A DNA stretch of 64,000 nt from Bacillota bacterium (GTDB lineage Bacteria; Bacillota; Clostridia; Christensenellales; Aristaeellaceae), in contig JAEZRP010000022.1 in the NCBI GenBank assembly GCA_023444095.1, positions 310,001 through 374,000 of the forward strand. The letters run 5' to 3'. The notes under the pieces are model-generated. The model had not been told where the DNA came from. It saw only the letters and a program-made list of their open reading frames with translations, and made no database searches. Shown piece by piece: positions 43,770-52,353 of this stretch. A program made the position numbers and the translations under genes. The stretch's first letter is position 1, and each line of letters begins with the position of its first letter.

Positions 43770-43773
43770 CACG

Positions 43774-43803
43774 AACCCCTTGATTGAGAAATCAAGGGGG
43801 TTT
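43774..43803 (+). terminator. terminator behind the ssrA 3' copy
   Basis: AACCCCTTGATT (43774-43785) pairs with AATCAAGGGG (43790-43799), followed by GTTTG. Probably the original ssrA terminator displaced by the insertion; near-copy of the one at 43445. Confidence 0.72.
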
Positions 43804-44207
43804 GTCATGCAGGGGAGGAGGGAAAAGAGGACGTTCGCATATACAACAATTGGACACACAGGAGACTCGAGCTTATCGATTTTACTTTTGCTTTGAGCGT
43901 TCTCCGTTTGCCCAGATTTTATTGGCGCTATACTACTTATGTGAACCCAAATTACATAGAAAAATGAGAGCAAACTTCCTTCTAAACGTCTACCAAACAC
44001 CGTAAACGGATGAGCATTCTAAGCGTAAAGGTTTTTTATGTATTTTTGCCATTTTAGGTCATAAAAATTATACAAAATTACATATTGTATTTATAGTTTA
44101 CAAATGATACTATTTACTTAACATATACGCTATATCTGATGCTAAACGAGGATCATCTTGAATATCACTTACTCTATACAATAAGCAGATTATCGGGGAG
44201 GTACTTT
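43804..44207. other. AT-rich intergenic region before the helicase gene
   Basis: About 400 bp with a sharp fall in GC after about 43830. Short open frames here have no ribosome site or recognisable product. A TTTACA at 44097 followed by TATACG-like sequence about 20 bp on is a weak promoter candidate for the helicase gene. Confidence 0.4.
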
Positions 44208-46709
44208 ATGTCAAGTATTCTTTCGAAGCTCAGTAAAGCTTCCGGCAAAAAACCTATTGAACCTAGAGAAATATTCATGTCCTTACCTAAACGTGATAAG
44301 CGATATGAATATCCACGAGACGTACAATCTGAAGTCTGGAAAAAATGGTTCGATTCACGTGATAGCAAAAATACCATCATAAAAATGAATACTGGTAGTG
44401 GCAAAACTATAGTTGGCTTGATGGTTCTCCAAAGTTGCCTAAATGAAGGAAAAGGCCCAGCTATATATGTTGTCCCTGACAATTATCTTGTCACTCAAGT
44501 ATGTAATGAAGCTAAGAGCCTGGGTATTCAGACCGCCACTAATCAAGATGATTACTCATATACTAATCATACAGCGATATTGGTAATTCCGATCCACAAA
44601 TTAGTTAACGGCAGGAGTATATTTGGCATGCGTAGTCATGGCAATTATCCTATAGGAAGCGCTTTGCTCGATGATGTTCATGCGTGTCTCGATACGATAA
44701 TTACTCAATACTCAATAAGGATTCCATATACGCACGAGTTATACTCTAAGGTTGTTGAGTTGTTCTCTGATGCATGGAAATTATATAATAGTTGTTCATA
44801 TACAAATGTTATTGAGATCAAGGACCCGCTTAAAAGCGCCATAATCCCATTTTGGCTCTGGCAAGATAAAATTGATAAAGTACATCGTCTCTTAATTGAA
44901 TATAATAATAATGAAGATACTAATAAGTGCATATTCTTTAATTTTCCACTTATCGTCGATGTTCTGTCTACGTGTAATTGCATTGTAACAAGTAAAGCAA
45001 TTGAGATTATGCCGAACGGCGTTTCAATTTCTAAAATCCAAAGTTTTGAAAATGCTGAACGCAGAATATTTATGAGCGCTACTCTCTCAGATGACAGCGT
45101 TTTTGTGTCTGCGCTTGGATTTCATGAAGACGATGCAGATAAAATCATTACGCCTGATGGAACTAACGATATTGGAGACAGGTTAATTCTGTTTCCTCGG
45201 CATCTAAACAGTAAAATTACTGATGAAGAAATTAAGACGAGAGTATACTCAATATCAGAAAAATATAACGTCGTAGTAATAGTCCCATCAACAAAAAGAG
45301 CCGAATTTTGGTGTGAAGATGGTAGTCGAATTATTACAAAAGAAGGGATAGAAAAGGCTGTTTCAGAATTAAAAGAAAAACATGTTGGGTTATTAGTATT
45401 CGTTAATCGTTATGACGGCATTGATCTACCTGATAATGCTTGTAGGATGCTTGTTATTGATGGTCTTCCTCCGTTGAGAAGTGAATATGATAAGTATATT
45501 CAGGGAATTGATCTGGCAAGCAGTATTCTGTTAAGAGAGCAAATACAAAGAATCGAACAAGGAATGGGCCGCGGCGTTCGATCAAACAGCGATTCGTGTT
45601 GCATAATCTTAATGGGAGATAAGCTAGCGGATGTATTACTCAGAAATAATGGAGTATCATATTTCAGTAGTGCAACGGCAGAACAGTATAATTTATCTAA
45701 GGAACTCTGGGACCTGTTAAAGCAAGAAAATAGCGAACCATCTATACAAGATGTTTTTGAGCTATCATACTACTCACTTCATAGAGAGGTCGAGTGGATT
45801 CAAAAAAGCAAAGAACGCTTGTCAGACATAACGTACACAGTAACTCCTCGGTTCGACACAATAACATTGGCTTTACGAAAAGCATTCGAATCTGCCTCTC
45901 ACATGAACTGGCAAAGTGCAATAGACACATTGGACAGTGTAATAAACACTGAACGAAGCGACAGAACAAAAGGGTATTTGTGTCAGATAAAGGCGCAGTA
46001 CGCCAATTTCTTGGATAAGTCCGTGTCACAGCAGATACTTATATCCGGAAGAAAGCTTAATGCCGGAATACTTTCGCCGATAAATGGTATTCAATACGAT
46101 AAAGTAATTAATAATCGAGTCCAAGCAAAAGCAATATGCGAATATTCTTTATCACAAGGCGGTAACCAGAATAGTTACGTTATTCATGTGAATGCACTAT
46201 TATCAAGCTTGGAGTTTTCTCCTGACGCAGATGATTTCGAAGCTGCACTAAGAGATATTGGAGAGATACTTGGTTTTATCTCAACCCGACCGGACAAAGA
46301 AACAGGTGGTAAAGGGCCTGACAATTTGTGGGCTATTGGAAACTCAGAATATTTGATTATTGAATGCAAAAGCGGTGCAACGACAGAAACTATATCCAAA
46401 GACAGTTGTAATCAATTAGGTGGATCAGTTAGGTGGTTTATGAGCGAATATGGTCCAGAATTTACTCATAAACCTATAATGGTTCACAAGTCCAGAATTG
46501 TCGATGACCGTGCTGCAGCCGTACCTGAAATGCGGATTATTACTGAAGATTGCTTGACTAAGTTGAAAGGTAACATCAGTGGTTTTATAGGAGCAATGGC
46601 TCAAGTACATAATTGGGGTAACGAATCGAGAATACAAGCTCTGTTATCAAATTATCATTTAAGGAGACAAGATATTGTCCAAGAATACACAATTCCGTTT
46701 AGGACGTAA
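44208..46709 (+). CDS. SF2 helicase with C-terminal PD-(D/E)xK-like nuclease domain
   Basis: 833 aa, AT-rich. Helicase motifs: Walker A MNTGSGKT (60-67), motif II LLDDVHA (DDVH rather than DEAH), motif III FMSATL, and motif VI RIEQGMGRGVRSN. The layout resembles XPD/DinG-like or DEAD/DEAH helicases of defence loci. Near the C-terminus, GPDNLW (D705) is followed by YLIIECKSG (E719, K721), the D-ExK pattern of restriction-type nucleases. Start at 44208 follows GGGGAGG; an upstream in-frame ATG at 44139 has no ribosome site. No partner gene, methylase or integrase is adjacent. Likely a single-protein antiviral effector, but a repair role cannot be excluded. Confidence 0.72.
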   Translation: MSSILSKLSKASGKKPIEPREIFMSLPKRDKRYEYPRDVQSEVWKKWFDSRDSKNTIIKMNTGSGKTIVGLMVLQSCLNEGKGPAIYVVPDNYLVTQVCNEAKSLGIQTATNQDDYSYTNHTAILVIPIHKLVNGRSIFGMRSHGNYPIGSALLDDVHACLDTIITQYSIRIPYTHELYSKVVELFSDAWKLYNSCSYTNVIEIKDPLKSAIIPFWLWQDKIDKVHRLLIEYNNNEDTNKCIFFNFPLIVDVLSTCNCIVTSKAIEIMPNGVSISKIQSFENAERRIFMSATLSDDSVFVSALGFHEDDADKIITPDGTNDIGDRLILFPRHLNSKITDEEIKTRVYSISEKYNVVVIVPSTKRAEFWCEDGSRIITKEGIEKAVSELKEKHVGLLVFVNRYDGIDLPDNACRMLVIDGLPPLRSEYDKYIQGIDLASSILLREQIQRIEQGMGRGVRSNSDSCCIILMGDKLADVLLRNNGVSYFSSATAEQYNLSKELWDLLKQENSEPSIQDVFELSYYSLHREVEWIQKSKERLSDITYTVTPRFDTITLALRKAFESASHMNWQSAIDTLDSVINTERSDRTKGYLCQIKAQYANFLDKSVSQQILISGRKLNAGILSPINGIQYDKVINNRVQAKAICEYSLSQGGNQNSYVIHVNALLSSLEFSPDADDFEAALRDIGEILGFISTRPDKETGGKGPDNLWAIGNSEYLIIECKSGATTETISKDSCNQLGGSVRWFMSEYGPEFTHKPIMVHKSRIVDDRAAAVPEMRIITEDCLTKLKGNISGFIGAMAQVHNWGNESRIQALLSNYHLRRQDIVQEYTIPFRT

Positions 46710-46805
46710 AATGTCTCTGCAAGCGATATCCCCGGATCTGTCCCGAATTCTTTGTAAAGTCCAAAGCTGCGGAAGGACCAAAATAAGAGAGAGCGGCTGC
46801 AGGCA

Positions 46806-46834
46806 CTGACTGCGTGCTCTTATTGTGGTAAACT
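46806..46834 (+). promoter_or_regulatory. promoter of the truncated HAD gene
   Basis: CTGACT (46806-46811), 17-bp spacer, TAAACT (46829-46834), with GGAGG just ahead of the ATG at 46866. An 8-bp inverted repeat AATAAGAG/CTCTTATT spans the region. The remainder of 46710-46865 shows nothing else. Confidence 0.5.
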
Positions 46835-46865
46835 AATCTCTATCCGACATCATCGGAGGCTCCAT

Positions 46866-46931
46866 ATGAATGCTCCCAAAACAATCTTGTTTGATCTGGA
46901 TGATGCGATTGTCGCATTCAATCGCGCGTCA
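46866..46931 (+). pseudogene. HAD hydrolase, truncated after about 22 codons
   Basis: Promoter and ribosome site are intact, and the protein begins MNAPKTILFDLDDAIVAF, an obvious HAD motif I (DxDxx). Homology then stops at about 46931, where phage-derived sequence of scar 2 begins. The frame runs on without meaning into antisense of the holin fragment. Motif I normally ends in T or V; here it is A. Confidence 0.7.
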
Positions 46932-46989
46932 ATGGCGCCAAGGAAAAGTACTTTGCCGAATTCGTCCGCCACCCCCTTTACTCTCCCCT

Positions 46990-47064
46990 TCACCCCTTTC
47001 GCCAAAGTTGCTGGATTTCGTTCCACACGGCTAAGTAGAGAACCGACCCGACGAAGATCGCGGT
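46990..47064 (-). pseudogene. fragment of a phage holin gene (scar 2)
   Basis: Minus-strand reading TAIFVGSVLYLAVWNEIQQL then WRKG and a stop at 46990-46992. This aligns residue by residue with the C-terminal end of the intact holin at 52132 and with scar 1. The three differ enough to come from related but separate phages. The 46932-46989 stretch between it and the HAD stub is unassigned and probably the same scar. Confidence 0.7.
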
Positions 47065-47156
47065 TGTTCCCCCTCCAACTCCGCCTCCGGGATTCCCGTG
47101 TCGTCCGAGAGGATGCGGAAAATGATATGTTCGGACCGTTCGCGCTTTTTAAGCAT
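47031..47156 (-). pseudogene. truncated small gene downstream of the MFS gene
   Basis: An ATG overlapping the MFS stop, preceded by AAGGAGG, opens MLKKRERSEHIIFRILSDDT and continues GIPEAELEGE. At about 47065 it runs into the holin scar and stops after 41 codons. The strong ribosome site and overlap suggest it was once a full gene cotranscribed with the transporter. Not assignable to a family from 30 residues. Confidence 0.5.
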
Positions 47157-48327
47157 GGAGATCCTCCTTTCCGGCGCGCCGACGCGCGGCGACGTTCAGC
47201 CGTTCCACCGTGGCGATCATGATGAGAATCAGCAGGAACAGGGCAAGGGGCAGCGCCGCGATGTCGATCCGGTCGGCCACGACGCCGAAGAGCGGCGGGA
47301 TGAGCGTCGTTCCGGTGTAGGCGCAAGCCATCTGGACGCCCATGATCGCCTGTGAGTTTTCCGCGCCGAAGTTCTGCGGCGTTTCGTGCAGAAGGCTCGG
47401 GTAGATCGGCGCGCAGCCCAGCCCGATCAGGACGATTCCCGCGAAGCAGGCCGCGTTCAGGCGCGAGAGGGCGACCAGCGCCACGCCCGCGACGATCATC
47501 CCCTGCCCAACCCGCACCATGTTTTTGTCGCCGACGCGGTCGGCCACGAAGCCGCAGAGGAACCGCCCGGCGGTCACGCCCAGGAAGAAGATCGACGCCC
47601 ACTTCGCCGCCTCGTCCGCCGGAATGCCCCGGTTGATGTTCATATAACTGCTGATCCAAAGCCCGGTCGTGCTCTCCAGCGCGCAATAGCAGAAGAAGGC
47701 GATCAGGATGGGCTTCGCGCCCGGCATGGCGAGCACCCGCCGCGCGGAGACCGCAGCTTTCGCGTGCGCTTCCGCATGCGCGTCCCGCTTCCACATCGGC
47801 AGGGCAGTAAACATCAGGACGGTCATCACGGCCTGAATGATCCCGACGACGAGGTACCCCCGCGTCCACGACTGCCCGCCCGCGAGCAGCGCGCCCATGA
47901 GGTAGGGGCCGGTCGTCGCGCCCACGCCCCAGAAGAAGTGAATCCAGCTCATGTGGCGCGATTTGTAATGAAGCGCGACGTAGTTGTTGAGCGCGGCGTC
48001 GATGCTTCCCGCGCCGAGTCCATACGGCAGCGCCCAGATACAAAGCTGCCAGAACGCGCGCGCGGACGAAAACCCGAACAGCGCGGCCGCCGACAGGAGC
48101 GTGCAGAACGCGACCACCTTTCCCGTTCCGAACCGCAAAAGCGCGCGGTTGCTCGAAAGGCTCGAGGCGACGGTTCCCGCGGCAATCAGAATCGTCAGAA
48201 TCCCCGCGTATGAAATCGGCACGCCGAACACCGGATAGATGGTCGGCCACGCCGCGCCGAGCAGCGCGTCCGGCAGGCCCATGCTCACAAACGCCAGATA
48301 GATGACCGCGATCAGAAGGTGCGCCAT
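47149..48327 (-). CDS. MFS transporter (sugar/fucose-permease-like)
   Basis: 392 aa with about twelve membrane segments and no large loops. Opens MAHLLIAVIYLAFVSMGLPDALLGAAWP, which resembles the fucose/glucose-galactose permease branch; motif-A-like GFVADRVGDKN follows TM8. Start at 48327 follows AGGGGTGA; the longer open frame to 48597 overlaps the divergent regulator. It shares its regulatory region with a divergent AraC-type gene, which probably controls it. Substrate unknown. Confidence 0.85.
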   Translation of the reverse strand: MAHLLIAVIYLAFVSMGLPDALLGAAWPTIYPVFGVPISYAGILTILIAAGTVASSLSSNRALLRFGTGKVVAFCTLLSAAALFGFSSARAFWQLCIWALPYGLGAGSIDAALNNYVALHYKSRHMSWIHFFWGVGATTGPYLMGALLAGGQSWTRGYLVVGIIQAVMTVLMFTALPMWKRDAHAEAHAKAAVSARRVLAMPGAKPILIAFFCYCALESTTGLWISSYMNINRGIPADEAAKWASIFFLGVTAGRFLCGFVADRVGDKNMVRVGQGMIVAGVALVALSRLNAACFAGIVLIGLGCAPIYPSLLHETPQNFGAENSQAIMGVQMACAYTGTTLIPPLFGVVADRIDIAALPLALFLLILIMIATVERLNVAARRRAGKEDLHA

Positions 48328-48339
48328 CGTAATCACCCC

Positions 48340-48395
48340 TTGACGGAACTTGTCGCTTCCGCTATCATGATAGCGCATGAATCCGCGCGGAACAA
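48340..48395. promoter_or_regulatory. divergent promoters sharing one palindrome
   Basis: Plus (araC-type gene): TTGACG (48340-48345), 17-bp spacer, TATCAT (48363-48368). Minus (MFS): TTGTTC (48390-48395), 17-bp spacer, TATCAT (48367-48372). Both -10 boxes lie inside the 16-bp perfect palindrome CGCTATCATGATAGCG (48360-48375), so one bound protein could control both directions. Confidence 0.65.
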
Positions 48396-48446
48396 CCCGT
48401 ATCCTGTATTCTTTGATCACTATCCTGCGACTTGGGAGGGGAAAGC

Positions 48447-49379
48447 ATGGCAAGGACGGCGAACCTTTACAGCGACGGTTCCGAACGCGTGCCGTACGAA
48501 GACCCGGACTTCCCCATTTACGCGGGGCGGTCGTGGCTCTCGGCGCTGGAGAACATGCGCTTCGCGCACCACTGGCACGACGATCTGGAAATTTCATACA
48601 TGCTGAAGGGGCACATGAACTACGCCGTCGACGGCGATACGGTGGAGCTGCGCGCGGGCGAGGGAATCTTCGTGAACTCCCGGCACGTGCATGGCAATTA
48701 TTCCGCCGACGCGACCGACGGGGAGTACATCTGCGCGCTCGTCCACCCTTCGCTCCTGTGCGCGAACCCTTCCCTCGACCGGGAGTACATCGCCCCGATG
48801 ACTTCGAACAACGCGCTCCCCTATCTCGTCCTGCGGGAGGATGTTGACTGGCAGCGGGAAATCCTCGGCTGCGTGCGCGCCGTCTGGGAAGCGCGATCCG
48901 GCGGAAACGGGGCGCACATGCTCACGGCGCTGGGCCTGTTTTTCCGCATCGCGGAGTTGCTCCACGCGCACATGCCGGAGGAGAAGCCGCGCCTGACGCG
49001 GGAGGAGCGAAGGCTTTCCTCGCTGCGGGATATGATCGGGCACATCCAGAAGAACTATGCGGAAAGGGTGACGCTCGCGCAGATCGCGGGCGCGGGCCAC
49101 ATGGGCGAGAGCGCCTGCTGCGCCATCTTCCGCAAGCAGTTTGGGCAATCTCCGATCGAATACCTCATCCGCTACCGCCTCGAAAAGAGCCTTGTTCTGC
49201 TCGCGAACCCCGGACTCAGCGTCACGGAGATCTCGCTCGCGGTGGGCTTTTCGGGTCCGAGCTATTACGCCGAGTGCTTCCGGCGACGCCTCGGCATGTC
49301 CCCCACCGCGTACCGGGCGACGAGGGAGGTTTCGGCGCCCGCGCGAAGCATGCCATCCGGCGTACACGAGACGAAATGA
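48447..49379 (+). CDS. AraC family transcriptional regulator with cupin sensor
   Basis: 310 aa. N-terminal cupin-type sensor (FAHHWHDDLEISYMLKGHMN, then GIFVNSRHVHG) and C-terminal double HTH (VTLAQIAGAGHMGESACCAI, then LSVTEISLAVGFSGPSYYAE, with FRRRLGMSPTAYR). Start at 48447 follows GGGAGGGG. Divergent from the MFS gene, so a sugar-responsive activator of that transporter is the simplest reading. Confidence 0.9.
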   Translation: MARTANLYSDGSERVPYEDPDFPIYAGRSWLSALENMRFAHHWHDDLEISYMLKGHMNYAVDGDTVELRAGEGIFVNSRHVHGNYSADATDGEYICALVHPSLLCANPSLDREYIAPMTSNNALPYLVLREDVDWQREILGCVRAVWEARSGGNGAHMLTALGLFFRIAELLHAHMPEEKPRLTREERRLSSLRDMIGHIQKNYAERVTLAQIAGAGHMGESACCAIFRKQFGQSPIEYLIRYRLEKSLVLLANPGLSVTEISLAVGFSGPSYYAECFRRRLGMSPTAYRATREVSAPARSMPSGVHETK

Positions 49380-49478
49380 ATCCGTGCGGCGCCGCCGAGT
49401 CCCGCACCCCGATCCGGCTTTGAAAACAGGGACTCCTGGGCAAATCCCGCATGTTCATCGAAAAAAAGCGTTGCCTTC

Positions 49479-49507
49479 TTGACAACCGTGCTTTTCTATT
49501 CTATATA
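49479..49507 (+). promoter_or_regulatory. promoter of the alpha/alpha-barrel gene
   Basis: Perfect TTGACA (49479-49484), 17-bp spacer, TATATA (49502-49507). About 65 bp of leader to the start at 49572. Confidence 0.65.
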
Positions 49508-49571
49508 TGAAGTAGCGCGACCGGACGAGCGGATTCCCGTTTTCGACTTCATGGGAACGGAGGAAAAAACG

Positions 49572-50651
49572 ATGGACGAATGGAAATCGGCGCTCCAGGC
49601 AGATCCGACGGATTGGCTGCTGGAAGAAGAGAACCCTTCCGTGCGCTATTTTGCGCTGAAAAATCTACTGGACAGGCCGGATGACGATGCGGATGTCCGA
49701 GCCGCCAGGCGGGAACTTATGCAAACAGGCATCGTGCCCGACATCCTTCAAAGGCAGAGGGAACCGGAGTATCTTCAGGCCTACCCCCGCTTTTACACCT
49801 ACAAGTACAAGGGACTCGTCTGGTCCCTGATCGCGCTTGCGGAATGCGGCGCGGAGCCAACGCCGCAAATCCGGGAGCAATGCGAGTACCTGTTTGAAAA
49901 TGCGCAGGAGCGGCAGGACGGCGGTTTTTCACAGAGCATCGCCGCGCGGACAGGCGGCGGCAGGATCACCGAAGTCATCCCCTGTTTGACCGGAAACATG
50001 GTGTGGAGCCTGATCCGCTTCGGTTACCTCGACGATCCGAGGCTGCAAAAGGGGATCGAATGGATCAATCGGTTTATGCGCTTCAACGACGGGATCGCGA
50101 ACGACCCGCAGGTCCCGCCGTATGACCATTATGAAATGTGCTGGGGCGCGCACACCTGCCATATGGGCGTCGTCAAGGCGCTCAAGGGATTGAGCGCCGT
50201 ACCCACGGAAAGAAGAACGGAAGAAACCAACGGCACGATCAAAAAGGCGGCCGAGTTTCTGCTGATCCACCATATCTATAAGCGCAGCCATCATCTGGAC
50301 CGGAAATCGAAGCCGGGCTGGCTGAAATTCGGATTCCCTCTGATGTACCAGACGGATGTATTGGAAATATTGGATATCCTGACCGCGCTGGGGGTCCGGG
50401 ACAGCCGCATGGACGACGCCGTGAAGATTGTCCTCGAGAAACAGGACGGCATGGGCAGGTGGAAGGCAGAGAACACCTACAACAGCGACCGCATGCTCGC
50501 TTCGTTCGGCCATATGAATGAGCAGAGCAAATGGATTACGCTGCGGGCGATGAGAGTCCTGAAACGATACCGCCAGGCGCGCGCCTCGGAGGAAGCGCTG
50601 TCCCGGCAAATCCTCTGCCATAGAGGAAGTCCGCTGACGGCGGATGTTTGA
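49572..50651 (+). CDS. prenyltransferase/squalene-cyclase-like alpha/alpha-barrel protein
   Basis: 359 aa. The opening DPTDWLLEEENPSVRYFALKNLLDRP and repeats such as NAQERQDGGFSQS and LEKQDGMGRWKAENTYNSDRML match the toroid repeats of the prenyltransferase and squalene-oxidase clan. Proteins of this type in Clostridia are often misnamed nitrogen-fixation proteins. There is no clear DxDD cyclase acid motif, so catalysis is doubtful. Start at 49572 follows GGAGG at 8 nt. A methyltransferase gene follows at 93 nt, possibly in the same transcript. Confidence 0.7.
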   Translation: MDEWKSALQADPTDWLLEEENPSVRYFALKNLLDRPDDDADVRAARRELMQTGIVPDILQRQREPEYLQAYPRFYTYKYKGLVWSLIALAECGAEPTPQIREQCEYLFENAQERQDGGFSQSIAARTGGGRITEVIPCLTGNMVWSLIRFGYLDDPRLQKGIEWINRFMRFNDGIANDPQVPPYDHYEMCWGAHTCHMGVVKALKGLSAVPTERRTEETNGTIKKAAEFLLIHHIYKRSHHLDRKSKPGWLKFGFPLMYQTDVLEILDILTALGVRDSRMDDAVKIVLEKQDGMGRWKAENTYNSDRMLASFGHMNEQSKWITLRAMRVLKRYRQARASEEALSRQILCHRGSPLTADV

Positions 50652-50743
50652 CCGGATCGTATGGCATATATACAACCGAATGCGATCGTATGTTTTGGAT
50701 GGCACAAGGATGCGGCGGATTTCAAGGAGCGGAGGCTTCCTCC

Positions 50744-51541
50744 ATGTGTGGTGAAACAGGCGGCAACCGGAACCGGGAATATTATGAAGCGTATGACGAC
50801 CGGTATCGGCAGGTTCATGGGAAATCGCTTCTCTGGTTCTCCGAAGTTCCCTCAAAGATCGTTGAAGAGGTGGTGCGGCGCTATCAGATCACGCGGTCTA
50901 TGAAGTGCCTGGAAGTCGGCTGCGGGGAGGGCCGCGACGCGCTGCACCTGCTGAAACAGGATTACCATCTGCTGGCGACCGATCTTTCGCGAACCGCCAT
51001 CAACTACTGCAAAAGCAAGCTTCCCGAAAAACCGGAGTCCTTTCAGGTTCTGAACTGCCTGACAGACCGAATCGACGAAGGGTTTGACTTCATTTACGCA
51101 ATCGCGGTTTTGCACATGCTGGTACTGGACAGGGACAGATCCCTTTTTTACCGATTCCTTCATGCGCAATTGAGCGATACCGGTATCGCGCTCATTTGCA
51201 CGATGGGAGACGGAAGGGAGGAATGGCATTCCGATGTTGCGACGGCGTTTGAACTGCAAAAACGGAATCATGAGGCGAGCGGAAAGGAACTGTATCTTGC
51301 AGGCACTTCCTGCAGAAAAGTGCGTTTTGAGACTTTCTTCCGGGAGATCGAGGGGAGCGACCTGACGCTGCTTGAAAGCGGCATGACCTCCATGGAACCT
51401 GATTTTCCGGTCATGATGTATGCCGTGGTGAAGCGAAACATCGGAGGTTGCGCTTCTCCCGCACGGATTTGCGATTCCTGCACCGCCGCCGCGCAACCAT
51501 CGCCGCCTGCGAAAAACGCCGCCATGCCGCCCGAACACTGA
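50744..51541 (+). CDS. class I SAM-dependent methyltransferase
   Basis: 265 aa. SAM-binding motif I is CLEVGCGEGRDALHLL, followed by LLATDLS (motif II acid) and DFIYAIAVLHML (motif IV region). Resembles TehB-type or small-molecule methyltransferases. Start at 50744 (MCGETGGNRNREYYEAYDD) follows GGAGG at 8 nt; the upstream open frame has no support. Acceptor unknown. Confidence 0.82.
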   Translation: MCGETGGNRNREYYEAYDDRYRQVHGKSLLWFSEVPSKIVEEVVRRYQITRSMKCLEVGCGEGRDALHLLKQDYHLLATDLSRTAINYCKSKLPEKPESFQVLNCLTDRIDEGFDFIYAIAVLHMLVLDRDRSLFYRFLHAQLSDTGIALICTMGDGREEWHSDVATAFELQKRNHEASGKELYLAGTSCRKVRFETFFREIEGSDLTLLESGMTSMEPDFPVMMYAVVKRNIGGCASPARICDSCTAAAQPSPPAKNAAMPPEH

Positions 51542-51589
51542 CCGCGATCGATTACATTTTAAGCAACCATATGCCGGGAGGGAACGCTT

Positions 51590-52042
51590 TTGGAAATCAC
51601 CATGCGGCCCGTCGCCTTCGTTCACAGCGACGTCCGGGAGCGAAAGGACGTCTCCTGGGGCGACGACGTATCGACCCTGAAACTGGAACCAGCCTGCGCG
51701 GGCGGCCTGATGGGCCTGTCCGACTTTTCCCACGCGCTGATCGTCACCTACCTCGACCAGGCAAAGTACGACCGCGAAAAGCACCTGCAAAGAAGGCCGC
51801 AAAACCGCGCGGACATGCCCCTGACCGGCATCTTTTCCCAGCGCGCGAAGGACAGACCCAACCAGATCGGCGTGACGGCGGTGGAAATCGTCGCCGTCCG
51901 GGAGGACGCGCTGATTGTGCGGGGCCTCGACGCCGTCGACGGCACGCCCGTCCTCGACATCAAGCCCTACTATCCCATGTACGACAAAAGGGAAGCCACG
52001 GTGCCCGAATGGGTACCGCGGCTCATGGAGCATTACTTCTAG
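51590..52042 (+). CDS. TrmO/TsaA-like (UPF0066) methyltransferase domain protein
   Basis: 150 aa. The signature GIFSQRAKDRPNQIGVTAVEI, then LDAVDGTPVLDIKPYYPMYD, is that of the TrmO family, which N6-methylates t6A37 in tRNA-Thr in E. coli; short stand-alone forms are common in Bacillota. TTG at 51590 with GGGAGGG at 7 nt is the likely start; ATG at 51602 is the alternative. It is the last ordinary chromosomal gene before the prophage late genes begin on the opposite strand. From 52043 to 52131 nothing is recognised. Confidence 0.8.
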   Translation: MEITMRPVAFVHSDVRERKDVSWGDDVSTLKLEPACAGGLMGLSDFSHALIVTYLDQAKYDREKHLQRRPQNRADMPLTGIFSQRAKDRPNQIGVTAVEIVAVREDALIVRGLDAVDGTPVLDIKPYYPMYDKREATVPEWVPRLMEHYF

Positions 52043-52131
52043 CAACTCGTCCTGTTTGCCCGCGCCCATCGACCGGAGTTGCCCGATTTCATCGCGAAAC
52101 CGGGCATTGCTTTCCCCCTTGGGCGCGCCGC

Positions 52132-52353
52132 CTATGCCGCTTCCCCGCCCTTGAGCCACGGCTGCAGGACCCCGTTCCACACGGCGGAGAAGGCCGCCGA
52201 CCCGACGGAGATCGCGGTCGCGATCCAGAACGTCCTGTCCTTCCCGGCAACCAGTATGTCCACGCCCGACAGCGCGGCGATCAGGGAAGTCACCGCCACC
52301 TCGATCAGCGTCTTGACCGCCCGCTCAATCACGTTCCTCGTTTGTTCGCTCAT
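52132..52353 (-). CDS. phage holin
   Basis: 73 aa, two hydrophobic stretches (VAVTSLIAALSGVDILVAG and FWIATAISVGSAAFSAVWNG) with a charged N-terminus and the tail LKGGEAA. This is the small-holin layout that makes pores for the endolysin. It is the last gene of the lysis cassette; its ATG overlaps the preceding stop (ATGA). Two decayed copies of its C-terminal end occur at 43540-43626 and 46990-47064. Confidence 0.82.
   Translation of the reverse strand: MSEQTRNVIERAVKTLIEVAVTSLIAALSGVDILVAGKDRTFWIATAISVGSAAFSAVWNGVLQPWLKGGEAA

Noticed and set aside
43468..43770. 100-codon minus-strand frame over the ssrA 3' copy
   Set aside because: Antisense of tmRNA sequence joined to the holin scar; no ribosome site. 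Treated as a pseudogene fragment, not a gene.
43784..44005. 73-codon plus-strand frame after the ssrA copy
   Set aside because: Spans a terminator and AT-rich spacer, no recognisable features.
47386..48213. 275-codon plus-strand frame opposite the MFS gene
   Set aside because: Antisense GC-rich shadow; the membrane protein on the minus strand is unambiguous.
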